A stretch of DNA of 64,000 bases from Phaeosaccion multiseriatum (lineage: Eukaryota > Ochrophyta, other classes): assembly GCA_965112735.1 (NCBI GenBank), contig OZ218961.1:3269848-3333847 (forward strand). The letters are read 5' to 3'. The notes under the pieces are model-generated. The model was not told the DNA's origin. It was given only the letters and a program-made list of their open reading frames with translations, and did no database searches. A program made the position numbers and the translations under genes. Position 1 is the first letter of the stretch, and each line of letters begins with the position of its first letter. Shown one piece after another: positions 1-10,366 of this stretch.

Positions 1-1
1 G

Positions 2-481
2 CTGAGGGAGATGAAGGAAGAAGGACCCGCTCCGGATGTAAGGAGCTACACCGCCGCGATTGATGCATGCGCCAAGGCCGGTCAGTACATGGAGGCGTTG
101 AGGTTGTTGAGGGAGATGAAGGAAGAAGGACTGGTTCCGGACTCAGTCACCTACACCGTCACCATTGACGCTTTGCAGGAAGGCGGCGACGAGGAGGCTG
201 CTGACGAGGTGTACGCAGAGGCCGTGTCGTGGGGGGTGTTCAAACATTGGGTGGGGCTGGGGACGGACGTGGAGTTAAGACGCTTCGGCATGGGAGTGGG
301 CAAGGCAGCGCTTCGTCACGTGCATTCAGAGGCGAAGGTGGAGAGTGTGATCAACGTCATCACAGGCAGAGGAAGGCTGCCCGCGGTGCTGGCCTACTTG
401 CAGGAGAGAGCAGGAGTCGAAGTGTGGGAAGACAAACACCACCCCGGGAGAGTGGTGATGCGAGTCGCTGGTACGAAGTAG
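2..481 (+). CDS. PPR-SMR protein, 3' end (partial)
   Basis: The reading frame is open from the window edge to the TAG at 479-481, so the 5' part lies outside. About 65 residues form pentatricopeptide repeats (SYTAAIDACAKAGQYMEAL, then LLREMKEEGLVPDSVTYTV), the 35-residue helical hairpins that bind RNA in organelles. The C-terminal 85 residues look like an SMR domain: a FGMGVGKAAL helix, then INVITGRGR and a closing GRVVMR strand. PPR-SMR proteins act in plastid or mitochondrial RNA processing or genome maintenance. The usual SMR LDLHG motif is degenerate here (ELRRFGMG). The exact target cannot be inferred. Confidence 0.85.
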   Translation: MREMKEEGPAPDVRSYTAAIDACAKAGQYMEALRLLREMKEEGLVPDSVTYTVTIDALQEGGDEEAADEVYAEAVSWGVFKHWVGLGTDVELRRFGMGVGKAALRHVHSEAKVESVINVITGRGRLPAVLAYLQERAGVEVWEDKHHPGRVVMRVAGTK

Positions 482-1214
482 AATTAGAGGTCGTGGGTTT
501 GGAGGGCAAGGAGGCAATGAGAGCAGCCCTGAGACTAGCGGAGCGGGGAAGGGGATGAGCAGAGGCAGTGACAACAGCAGAGAGAAGCTGAGACAACTGA
601 CAACTCCACCGCAGCGCCTGCCCACCCCGGACGCATCACGGCACTTCACGGCCAAGTGTATTTTCCCATCGCAAGAAGGAGGTAGCGGCAAGAGCCAGGC
701 AGGTGGACAATCTTGCCCTGTTGCCTGTGGACGGCAGCTGGAGCTGAAGTTGGACGGACAAGAGGGGGTGGTGCTTCCCTGCCTTTATTGCCAGCAGGAG
801 CAGTTACGGCAGAGCTAGACGGGAATCGTTTCCCCAGCAGGGATAACAGAAGGAGCGAACCGTTCTGATGGACTTGGAACCCATTCTGTGGGTAGCGGGG
901 CTGACCTTGTAAGCTCCTCAGTCACCCGCTACAACCACCATCCGTGTGGGTACTCGTTGCAGTGTGTCGAAATCACGTCTCGAGCTTGTACGACCAACTC
1001 GTCCTCCTCAAGTGCTGTGTGTGGGGGGGAAGATGCTGCGGTACCATTTTATATATATTGTATACAATTGCGAGTGAGATTCGTTCTCGAGGGCTCTTAG
1101 AAACGAACCCGAACCCAAACCTCCCCGCCACGGGTGGCGGGGCTCCCACTCATGACCTACCCCTGCTTGTCTGCCTGTTTGCCTGCCCGATGTCCTGCTT
1201 ATCAACCATCTCTC
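482..1214. other. Convergent intergenic region, no gene seen
   Basis: This lies between the stop codons of the PPR-SMR gene (+) and the transporter gene (-). It presumably holds both 3' UTRs. I see no RNA gene or conserved ORF. Confidence 0.6.
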
Positions 1215-1623
1215 TTATCTATTGGCCCTGGCCTGTATGTTGCTGGCGACGGCGCTACCGATGAGCAACTGGAGGGGGTGTATGATGAGCAGCGGGGTGG
1301 TGAGCAGGCCGAGGTGAGGGCTTCCCTCGAACATTGTGGTGAGGAGGGGGATGCCCAGCGCAAGTGTCTTATGAGAGCCCGCAAACAGCAGAGCGATGCG
1401 GTCCTCGCGGGCAAGCTGTGAAATGGGGGTGTAGGGTAGGGTATCGGAGGGTATCGGGCATACAAAGGGATAGGGGTGGTGAGCTGAGAGAGGGGCGATC
1501 CGGGCATATGGGGCACGGCTTGGCATCGATGGTCGGGAGTGTCCTCGCGTTGTGAGGGCAAGCCGTTACACGTGCAGCCCACCCCTTGGCCAAGACACGC
1601 CGAGACAGAGAGGGAGAGAGAGA

Positions 1624-1663
<40 letters not shown>

Positions 1664-3724
1664 ACCGAGAGACGGAGGGAGCCCCCCCCCCCCCCCCCTG
1701 CTGCTACACTTGCCTTGAGCTGCGGGATGCTCGTCAAGGCGTGCACGGCCCCCAGAGTGGCGAGGTGCAGCACAGGCAACAGCCCGAACATGAGCGCTAC
1801 TCCCTGCCCGGCCCCGCTCCCCGCCGCCACCGCCGCCCCGAAGCTGTCACAGAAGAAGTTAAAGGCGATGGCGATGAGGGTGAGCTCGTTCACTCGGCCG
1901 AACACCTTCTTGTGTCTCAAATAGCCCTCGCGGACTGGCCGCCACAGACGCAGCAGCTGCCCGAGGGAGAGGGGGAGCAGCACCTAAGGAGGAGGAGCGG
2001 CATGCGGTCATACGGGTAGAGGCGGGGAGAGGAGGAACAGTTTCAACGGAACAGAAAGTTTGGCATTACATTTCATTCCGTTTGATGTCAGAGGACAGAG
2101 AGTAGGAGAGCTCGGTCAGGAGAGGTCAGACAGACCTTCATGGCCAGTTTACGCACGACGGAGAGAAAGGGCAGCGTCATGCTCTCGCCCATGTACAGCA
2201 GGATGAGTGCGGGAGTGAACACCACGCCGAGCAGGTTTCCGAGGGTGGCCTGCAGCAGGGCCGCGGAGGTGTTGCCGCCCGCTGCCTGCGTCAGGATCAC
2301 GCACATGTTTAGAGTGGTGGGGAGGCTGGAGGGGAGGGGAGGGAGGGAGGGAGACACACACAAAGAGAGCGGGAGGGTGATGGGCCAGGTAGGCAGAAGG
2401 GGGGACGGCAGAAGTCCGTCAGGGGGTGGATCAATACACGCGAGGTAATCGCGGGGAGCAAGGAGCTTGAGCAGAAGCGCCCCCCGCCGGAGGCAGACAA
2501 ATGAAAAAAAAGCCTCAAATGCCTCTGTCCTTCCTCACCACATCTGCGCAGGGCCGCGCCGGTCCCAGCGGTTCAAGCGCCCCGCGTGATATTTGGACAG
2601 GCAAAAGGCGTGCCGCCGGGGGGGCGAGAGAGAGAGAGGGCGAAACGGGGGGCGAAGCGGCAGCAAGAGCAGCAAGCTCCCGTCAAGTTCTGTACATAAA
2701 ATGGCATTTGTTCGGCATATACACGTACGCACGCACCATGACGACGAGGCCCTTGAGCAGCGCTGGGTGAAAGAGAGCGGTGAGCTCCAGCGCCTTAGCC
2801 AGCCCCGCGCCCAGAAGGGGCAGAAAGCCGAACGTCATGGCCTGAGAGAGCACGTTCACCTTCAGGTTTCCGGCGGCGGCCGCGAGGTCTCGGCTGGTCA
2901 CGGACAGCCCCACCAAGAAGAAAATGAGGCGGACGCCTGCAGTGAGTGCAGTGCAGTGTAGTGCCGTGCAGCACAGCGCGGTCAAGGGGGGGGGGGGGGA
3001 GCAGCAGCCCGGCTTAGGACCAAACACACCAAAGCGTGGGGGAGTCAGAAAAAGGAGGCACACAAGCCACGCACGCACGCATGCACGCACCGAAGACGCC
3101 GACAGTGTACTCGGGTCTGAGAGGTCCCCCGGTGGCCCCAATGCCCGGCCTCAGCCGCGCCAGAGAGATGGCGCCCGCCATGACGAGGATGAAGAAGCGC
3201 TTGTCCACGAAGCTCCTGACGCGGGAGAGCAGCGCGGGCCGCCCGTCTGAGCCGTTGCTGCCCCCCCCCCCCCTTGCAGCTCCTCCGCGTATTCTCAGTG
3301 CGTCTTGGCGAAGTTTAAGAGCGTAAGGGGCTGCCTTCCGGGCCGTCGAAAGGGCAGCCTCACCACTGGGACCGCCCTCGCGTCCAGAGCAGCGCCATTT
3401 CCCCTCTTCCAGACTCGAAGGGCGGCTACCGCTGCGGCTACTGGTGGTAGCACCCCAACTACCCCGACTACAGCTGTTGTGGCTAATCCTGCCGCTACTG
3501 CTACTGCTCCTTCGCCCACGCAGAGCCGCGGTGGAAGTAGGAGGTGGCGCGCTCTGCGGGAATGCCATGCTGGTGCTGCTGGTACTGCTGCTGCTGCATA
3601 TCATGTACAACCCTATGCATAATCTCCGGTACCTCATGTTCGCTGTGGAGTGCGCTTGATCTTTTCCCTCCTCCTGATCATCACCCCTGTGAATAATCCT
3701 AGCGTGTTGGTACACCACTGCCAA
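1215..3724 (-). CDS. SLC10A7/RCH1-like (bile-acid:sodium symporter family 7) membrane transporter
   Basis: Five exons join in frame on the minus strand: 3724-3091, 2936-2729, 2325-2136, 1983-1714 and 1415-1215. The product aligns along its length with the SLC10A7/P7 family: GATGGPLRPEYTVG, FFLVGLSV, LPTTLNMCVILTQAAGGN, LGNLLGVVFTPALILLYMG, FCDSF and GSHKTLALGIPLL. Members are about ten-TM proteins of the plasma membrane, Golgi or plastid envelope that affect calcium or organic-anion homeostasis. The N-terminus is long; an ATG at 3568 starts a Ser/Arg-rich stretch resembling a transit peptide and may be the true start (448 aa instead of 500). The intron at 1416-1713 has a GC donor (AAG|GCAAGT), required by phase. 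The gene is divergent from the one at 3775. Confidence 0.85.
1619..1699. repeat. (GA)n and poly-C tracts in a transporter intron
   Basis: A GA microsatellite (about 1619-1662) and a 17-base C run (1682-1698) lie in the last intron of the transporter gene, just inside its GC donor. Read on the sense strand, this is a poly-G then CT-rich stretch. Confidence 0.8.
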
Positions 3725-3774
3725 CCGTTACCCCCCCCCACTCCATATTATTACAGCCAGGCGCAGCCAGCATC

Positions 3775-6723
3775 ATGGCGAGGGGCATAGTGAACCCGTA
3801 CGGAGGAGGAGGCGCGAGAGGTGGGCGGAGGGGAGGCAGCAGGGACCTCGAGGCTGGAGCGCTGTTGGGGGCCGAGTGCCCCTCTGTGGACTGCATCAAT
3901 GCCTGCCAGGTGGGGAGGAGGGGCACCTTCTTCAAGAGGCTCGTTCTGCTCGTGCTGCTGCTCACAGCCGTGGTGCTCCTTATGGGGGCACACACTGAGA
4001 TCGCTGATGTGCGCGTGGTGCCCAGCCCTATGCTCTCACGGCAGGAGGAGGAGGCAGGGGCGGCTGGAGTCGCCGTACTGCACCCTTCCGGGTTGGGGAT
4101 GAAGGCGCCTACAGATGCGCAGTCTTCTGGCGCCAGACAGCGGGCGAAGGAGAGCTTCGAGCAGATCACTGAGCCGGCGCACGCACACTTGGAGGAGAGG
4201 GAGGCAGACAGGAAGCTCAACATGGACAAGGACAGCAACGCCGAGGAGAGCCTGCTGCAAAGGCAAAGAGAGGAGGAAGCCGAGGCTATGCAGGAGCATG
4301 AAAAGATGCAAGCTCAAGAGCGCATGGAAGCCGAGAAGCAGGCACTGATTGAGCACGCGGAAGCAGTGAAAGCAGCAGCAGAGCAGGACGAGCAGCAGCT
4401 GCGACAGGCACAGGAGGCCGAGGTGCAGGCGCAATCTCAAAGGGAGAGGGAGGAGGAGGAGCAAAAGCAGGAGCAGCAGCAGGCAGAAATGGTTCGGAGG
4501 AAGAAGCAGAAGGCAGAGGAGGAAGAGGAGGAGGAAAAGGGGCGCCAAGAGGCAGAGAAGCGCCGACAGAAGCAGAAGGAAGAGGCCAAGGCGGAGCTGG
4601 AGGCAGAGGCATCACGCGCCCTGGCAGAGCGTGAGCAGCGCAAGAGGGACGAGGAACAGCAGCAGGAGCAGGCCCGGAAGGCCGTGGAGGTGGCCCTCGC
4701 CGCGGCAGCAGCTCAAGAGGCCGCAAAAGAATCGGCAGAGGTGGCTCCACCGCAGAGAGAGGAGGAAGAAGCACAAGCACCACCGAGCCCCCCCTCACCA
4801 CAGCCAGAGGTCAGCGGCAGCAGTGAGTCCATGCCCTCAGCCCTGTCCTCGGGCTTGTCCTCGGCTCTGGCGGGCAAGTTGGCGCTGTGGCTGAGGGCCG
4901 ACGAAGGAGTGGAGGCGGACCCCTCCACCGGCGCTGTACTGCGCTGGAGAGACATGTCGGGCCGGGGCAGGCACTTCTCGCCCCCTGCCAGTACGGCGCT
5001 CAGAGCACAGGGCCTCTCCAAGCTCGCAGACGAGGTCAGAGACTTTCGGGACGAGCACGGGGTGCCCGCCATTGGAGAAGGGCTGCCCCCCGGGGTCAAG
5101 TCGCTCCTGGCCGAGCTGGTCACGCAGGGCAAGGCCCAAGGCGGGCAGGTCCCGGGGGGGGTGGCGGAGGGGCCCCTCTTGGAGGATATGGGCAGGGTGG
5201 CCCCGGGGGGGAGGCGCCGACTGCCGCTGGTGCGCTTCCCCGGGGGGCCGCTGGTGTGCTCCGACGCCTCTCTCGTGCTGCAGAGGGACGGAATGACGCT
5301 CTTCTTCGCGCTGGCACCCCACCTCCTCGCAGACGGGGACCACGCCCCCGGCCAGCGCTTCTTCGGTACGTACCCGAGTGGGCAGTTTCGCTTCCGAGAC
5401 GGGCTACCCGGTCTCAAGCTCGGCAAGCAAGACTACACGCTGCCTGCCACGGCCCGAGCAGAGGAGGGAGGGCTCCGAGCCGAGATGGAGGTGCGCCACG
5501 GAAGGCACATGCACGACGAGGCCGTCTTCTCACAACTGGCGTACCGCCTGGACGCACAAGGCGTGCACATGTCCAGAGACGGCGCGGCGTGGCAGGAGGC
5601 GTTGTCGAGGATGGGGCAGGCGGCACCCCCTCTCTCGGCCTCCGGCGGCGGCGGTAACGGCGGTGGGGGCTTCTCAGAGCGTGTGGCCGTCGTGCTCGGG
5701 GGTGCGCAGATCAGCGGGGGGGGCTTCCTGGGGGATGTGGGGGAGGTGCTCGTGTTCGACTCCGCGCTCCCAGATGGCGATGCTCGGGCGGTACAGGCCT
5801 ACCTCGCGGACAAGTGGGGGACCACCCTACAGGGCGGAGCGTGGCATGGGGCAGGGGGAGGGGAGGAGGAGGGGAAGGAGAAGAGGGGGGTGAGGGAGGT
5901 GGGAGAGGCTGCTGCTTTGGCTCTAGGGGGGGCACAAGAGGGACAGGAGGTCCAGGAGCAAGCACGGAGGAAGGAACAGGAGGGCCCAGGGGTGGACGCC
6001 GAGGTGCCCCTTGGGATTGGCGGGGGGAAGCACGACAAGGTAGCAGCCCCCGGGGTGGCAGAGGGTGTCCGAGTCGGGGAGGAGGCGGACGAGGCGGAGA
6101 TTCACCTGAGCAGGAGGGAGAAGCAATACCTGCGGCAGCAGAAGGCCAAGGACGAGCAGAAGAAGCAGACCCAGCAGCAGCGGGAGGAACACGAGGCGAG
6201 GGAGGAGGAGGACAAGAAGCGGCGAGCGCGAGAAGAAGAGGAGGAGCGGCGGCAGCACCAAGAGAGCGAGGCCTTGGACAAGAAGGAGCGAAAGAAGAAG
6301 GGGCAGGGCAACAAGAACAAGCCCGATGTGCCCCCTTCCAAGCACCACATAGGCTCACCAGACGCCCGGCACCGGCACCAGGGCGCAGCAGGGGCAGCAG
6401 GGGCAGCAGGAGGAGCGAAAGCACACGACAGCGACGCCTCGAACCCTGCACCCCCACTCCCCGCAGACAAAGTGGAGGCAGCCGCAGCAGTTGGTGATAC
6501 AGCGGGCGAGGAGGGAGGGTGCGTGGTGGACGACGATGCCCGCGTGGAGAACTGGAAGCCACCCCCTGGCGCCGCCCTTCGGCCCAAGCTGCAGTGGACA
6601 GACGAGCAGGCCGCCTCCATGGGGCGCATCCGGGCCTTCGAGAAGGGCGGCAAGCAGCTCAAGGACCTCATCCACGCTGAAGTCACGCGTCTCAAGATAC
6701 TTCGGCACGACCTCTTCTGCTAA
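3775..6723 (+). CDS. Single-pass membrane coiled-coil protein with LamG-like domain
   Basis: This is an intronless 982-residue ORF. A short basic N-terminus precedes one hydrophobic segment at about residues 54-71 (FFKRLVLLVLLLTAVVLLMG), so it is likely a type II or signal-anchored protein. Residues 120-330 form a Glu/Gln/Lys-rich coiled coil. Residues 366-683 resemble a LamG/concanavalin-like jellyroll: LALWLRADEGV, RWRDMSGRGRHF, VLVFDSALP and the closing AYLADKWG typical of these folds. A second charged coiled coil spans about 775-850. The C-terminus has a VGDTA encoded by the dispersed TTGGTGATAC motif at 6491. It may be a lumenal or surface glycan-binding protein; no specific orthologue is recognised. 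Confidence 0.75.
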   Translation: MARGIVNPYGGGGARGGRRGGSRDLEAGALLGAECPSVDCINACQVGRRGTFFKRLVLLVLLLTAVVLLMGAHTEIADVRVVPSPMLSRQEEEAGAAGVAVLHPSGLGMKAPTDAQSSGARQRAKESFEQITEPAHAHLEEREADRKLNMDKDSNAEESLLQRQREEEAEAMQEHEKMQAQERMEAEKQALIEHAEAVKAAAEQDEQQLRQAQEAEVQAQSQREREEEEQKQEQQQAEMVRRKKQKAEEEEEEEKGRQEAEKRRQKQKEEAKAELEAEASRALAEREQRKRDEEQQQEQARKAVEVALAAAAAQEAAKESAEVAPPQREEEEAQAPPSPPSPQPEVSGSSESMPSALSSGLSSALAGKLALWLRADEGVEADPSTGAVLRWRDMSGRGRHFSPPASTALRAQGLSKLADEVRDFRDEHGVPAIGEGLPPGVKSLLAELVTQGKAQGGQVPGGVAEGPLLEDMGRVAPGGRRRLPLVRFPGGPLVCSDASLVLQRDGMTLFFALAPHLLADGDHAPGQRFFGTYPSGQFRFRDGLPGLKLGKQDYTLPATARAEEGGLRAEMEVRHGRHMHDEAVFSQLAYRLDAQGVHMSRDGAAWQEALSRMGQAAPPLSASGGGGNGGGGFSERVAVVLGGAQISGGGFLGDVGEVLVFDSALPDGDARAVQAYLADKWGTTLQGGAWHGAGGGEEEGKEKRGVREVGEAAALALGGAQEGQEVQEQARRKEQEGPGVDAEVPLGIGGGKHDKVAAPGVAEGVRVGEEADEAEIHLSRREKQYLRQQKAKDEQKKQTQQQREEHEAREEEDKKRRAREEEEERRQHQESEALDKKERKKKGQGNKNKPDVPPSKHHIGSPDARHRHQGAAGAAGAAGGAKAHDSDASNPAPPLPADKVEAAAAVGDTAGEEGGCVVDDDARVENWKPPPGAALRPKLQWTDEQAASMGRIRAFEKGGKQLKDLIHAEVTRLKILRHDLFC

Positions 6724-8816
6724 AGGAGGGAGCAAGTCCTGAAGGGGCTCTGGGCACCTGCTTCATCAGGCACGGCCTCTTTGCTTCTGCTGAGGGAGGG
6801 CCTTCCTTGTTGTGAGGCAGGGGGGCGGGCGCAGTGCGCTTGGGGGGGGGATGGAAGGGCACCTGTCCAGCCCCCTTCCTCTCCTTCCTCTCCTCTCCTG
6901 TCCTGGCTGCTGAAGCTGCTACCTCCCGTGCCGCTTGGCACAGCTTCAGGAGCCGCAGCCTCAGACCTCAGCCCACAGTCTCACAGTCGCCTTCACGCAC
7001 TCACTCACAGCTGCACCAACAGCCTCGGCAGGGGGGACCGTCAGACGCAACAACAGAGACACAGAGTCACAGATGGCTGCTTCCAAGAGAGTCTCCGTGA
7101 CGAGGTGCCCACACGGGGGAAGGGCAAGTGCCGACCAGTCAGTCAGTCAGTCAGTCAGTCAGACAGGCAAATGGGCAGTCAGTCGGGCAGCTCTGCAGCA
7201 CTCCCTTCGAGGGGCGTAACGGACTGGATGGATGCTGAGCGACTATCCAAACAGAGCGGCCTCTGTTGGACACGTCAGCACCATCTGCTGCCATCCCCTC
7301 GTCAGCACCAGCACGTACAAGAAGAGAGACACACAAGCGAAGTAAAGTCATCTGTGACTGCGACCTGTCACAAGCGAAGTCATCTGTGACTGCGGCCTGT
7401 CACAAGCGACGAAACGGTGAAACGGTGGTCCGGTGATGCCAGCCAGCCCGGCGGTCCATTCGCCCGCATCGCTGGTGGCAAGTGGGGTGTGCAGAGCTCT
7501 TCAGCTCTTCTCAGCAATGCAATGGGGCGGGCGAGGCCGTGCGCCACACGCCGACACGGCGGAGCGTCGACAGAGCACCACAGACAAAGAAGCATGGCAA
7601 GAGGCAAGAGGCTCAAGGCTCAAGGCTCAAGGCTCAAGGCTCAAGGCTCAAGGCTCAAGGCTCAAGGCTCAAGGCTCAAGGCTCAAGGTTCAAGACTCAA
7701 GACTCAAGGAAGGACAGGGCAGAACATGTCTCTTTGGGTGGACATTTACGGACTTGGGGGTGGAGTGGTGCCGTTATTGCGGGTCATTCCCCTCCCCTTT
7801 CAAGTACATCTACAACTAATGCACAACAACACGGGAAAGAGGGTCCGCCCGTCCGTCCAGCCCAATCGCCAGCGTCAGCTCTGCTCCGGCGCCTCCCCAT
7901 TGCGCCACAGCTCCTCACGGAGTCTGTTTCTGTCCTGGCGTAGCGGTGCTGTCTGGTGTCTGGTGCTGGTGTGTGGTATCCTCCATATGCCTCTGCTTCT
8001 CCCCATATGTATGCTCTGCTGCTTGTAACCGATGCCAGCGCCCCCAACCTCGCTGCCTCACGAAAGGCTCTGAATAGACTTCATGGACTCCAGCCCACAG
8101 CACATCCCTCCACGCCCATCCACTGCCATCCACTGGCAGCGCTGTCCTGCACTGCTGGAGATCTCTGAGCGAGGCGCTGCGAAGAGTCATGGGCCCCAAT
8201 GGATAGCAAGCGCAAGCGCAAATTCCCTCCGGCAAAGTCTGCCGCACACGGCGAAGACCAGCCGCATGCTGTGCGATTGCGCTCTACTGTATCCGGGCCG
8301 AGAGGCAGCCACATGGGCAGGAATACGGGCAGGCACGCAGACACATAGGCAGGCAGGCACACCACAAGAAGGCAGCAGAGCCCATGCTGCAGCAGAGCCG
8401 CCTCCCCCTTCCCCTCCCTCCAGCTTGGCAGTCAGAGCTCCTCCAGCTTGGCAGTCAGAGCTCGTCGTGTGAGCGAGCGCTGTGTGCGAGGCTCGTCAGC
8501 GGTCGTCGCCAACACGGGGAGGCGCGTCGAAGCCCTCCCCCCTCCCCCCCCCTGGGCTTGAATGGGGGCACTGCCCTGCGCTGCAAAGTCTCAAAAGTCC
8601 GGTCCAAGTCGTCCTTTGCAGTGACGAGGACACGGGCCGTTCGTGCCTCGACAGCGCTCGGCAGCAAACCCCAAGCCGGCAGCGAAGAAAGCACAACAGC
8701 ACAACAGCAGCACAGCAGCAGACGGCTCCCTCTCCATCTCCATCTCTCTTTTCAGGCCCCTTGGCAGCAGCACAGCAGCCCGGAGAGATCATGAGGAGCA
8801 CAGACCTTGGCGAGCA
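6724..8816. other. Gene-poor convergent region with tandem repeats
   Basis: No ORF here has recognisable family features. It contains (AGTC)n near 7138-7162, a duplicated segment of about 35 bp (7331-7408, two copies of GTCATCTGTGACTGC), and a CTCAAGG heptamer array. It separates the stop codons of the LamG-like gene (+) and the Sec20 gene (-). Confidence 0.6.
7609..7709. repeat. GGCTCAA heptamer tandem array
   Basis: About eleven perfect 7-bp units (GGCTCAA) are followed by degenerate units (GTTCAAGACTCAAGACTCAA). Because 7 is not a multiple of 3, all three frames read repeated peptides such as KAQGSRL, which are not genes. Confidence 0.95.
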
Positions 8817-9998
8817 TTACAGCATGCCGAAGAGGGGAACACGCGCCCACACCACGTACAGCACGGTGAGGAAGAAGAGGCCCGTAGAGGCGTACATAGT
8901 AAGCACGTCAAGCGCGTCTGACACCTTGAGCCGCCGCAGAGCGCCCCCCGCGCCCTTCACCACGCCCCCTAGGCTGACATGCTCCTCCAGTGTACGCGTG
9001 AGGATGGAGTCCTGCTCCTGTAGGGTGCCCGACACGAGCGACACGCGCTCAAGCTGCTCAGCCATCATACGCCGCGTGCGTCCCAGGCTCGCCGTAATCT
9101 CCGCAGCCTGCCTCTGCTGCTGCTGTTGCCCCTGCCCCTGTCCCTGCTGTCCTGGTTGCTGGTTTCCCCCTGCCGCCCGACCCGCCACCCGCAGCCGGAG
9201 GAGCTCCTGCCGTGCGTCGGCCGCATCTGGCTGATGCTTGTGACTGTGCAAGGCCATGATGCGGCGCCGTATGTCCCTCTGCACACTTGTGGCTGTGGTC
9301 TGCAGGTGCTGCAGCTGACTCCTCTGCAGAGCTCGGGCCCTGGCGCTTCCTGCGTGCTCCGCCTCCAGCTCGGCCTCTGTCAGGGCGGCCTTGAGTGAGC
9401 TCACCGACCTGATGAGGGAGCGGTTGTGCGCCTGAGCGGCGCGCATCGTGAGGGGGGGAGGGGTGGGATGAGAGAAAAAGAGGGTAAGGAAGAGAGAGAG
9501 ATGTAAAGGAGGAGACAAAGACGGAGAGCGTGAGGAGAGGAAGGGAGAGGGAGGGAGAGGGAGAGAGCGAGAGGGAGAGGGAGGGAGGGATGGAGAGAGC
9601 AGAGAGAGGGAGAAAAGAGAGAAAGGGGTCGATAAGAGAGAGGGAGAGAGTGACACGAGGGAGAGAGAGAGAGGGAGGGAAAGAGGCGAAAGAGGGAGAG
9701 GGAGAGGGAGAGAGAGAGAGAGACGATAAGAGGGAGAGGGAGAGAGAAGAGAGAGACAGAGGCAAAGAAGGGGAGAGAAGAGAGAGAAAGAGGCAAAGAA
9801 GAGAGACATGGAGAGGGAGAGGGGGAGAGAGAGAGAGGCAAAGAAGAAAGACATGGATGGACTCCCTTTTTATTTGTTGCTCACCTCGATGCTGACCGTC
9901 CTGGAGTGCGGTTGCTGCTGCAGCTGCCGCTGAAGCTGCTGCAGTTCACTCAACAAGCGCTCTGATCTCCTCAGCGCGGGCGGAGAGGAGGCCGACAT
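8817..9998 (-). CDS. SEC20: Sec20/BNIP1-type Qb-SNARE
   Basis: Two exons: 9998-9885 (38 residues, SELQQLQRQL coiled coil) and 9431-8817, joined in phase 0 to give 242 aa, close to the 228 aa of human BNIP1. The C-terminal half carries the Sec20 signature: EITASLGRTRRMMAEQLERV, LQEQDSILTRTLEEHVSL, then a hydrophobic anchor YASTGLFFLTVLYVVW near the end. Sec20 family proteins are ER SNAREs for Golgi-to-ER retrograde fusion, working with Use1, Ufe1/Stx18 and Sec22. A Gln-rich insertion (GQGQGQQQQQRQ) precedes the SNARE helix. The single intron (9432-9884) is nearly all purine on the + strand. Confidence 0.88.
9470..9850. repeat. Polypurine (GAGGGA/GAGA) intron tract
   Basis: About 380 bp of GA-rich sequence with irregular GAGA, GGGA and GAAAGAGG units fills most of the Sec20 intron. 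On the sense strand it is an extended polypyrimidine tract running to near the acceptor at 9432. Confidence 0.9.
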
Positions 9999-10366
9999 GC
10001 CCCTGCCTCGAAATCAATGAGAAATGAAGTTGCTTTTTTTCGGTTTCCCCTTCAGTCGTGTTTCGCTACCTTGGGGCGGTTCGGTTCACACTCTATTACG
10101 GCATTCTTTCATTCTTTCCTTCTCCTACATATCTCTCTCTGAAGTGGACGTGTATCGGTCAGTCAGGAGTGGAAGGAAAGTAGGGGATTGGGCCTATTGA
10201 TTAAGAAGAAGCTTTGGCCATGTATGATTGGGTGAGGTATTTGCACCGAGTGGGAAGGGGAAGGAAGTAATCAGGCGTTGTAGCGAGATCGGCTGCATCT
10301 TCTACTGCGCTGCGGCGACTTGTTCGCCGGGTGTGCAGCAGCAAGACGGCACCCTGGTGGGAGACG

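Noticed and set aside
7100-7200. Possible CRISPR-like or regulatory array from repeated AGTC
   Set aside because: A simple tetranucleotide without spacers, in a eukaryotic chromosome.
9058-9854. Ser/Leu/Pro-rich minus-strand ORF extension upstream of the Sec20 exon
   Set aside because: It is the polypyrimidine intron read through; the acceptor at 9432 and a proper first exon at 9998-9885 explain the gene.
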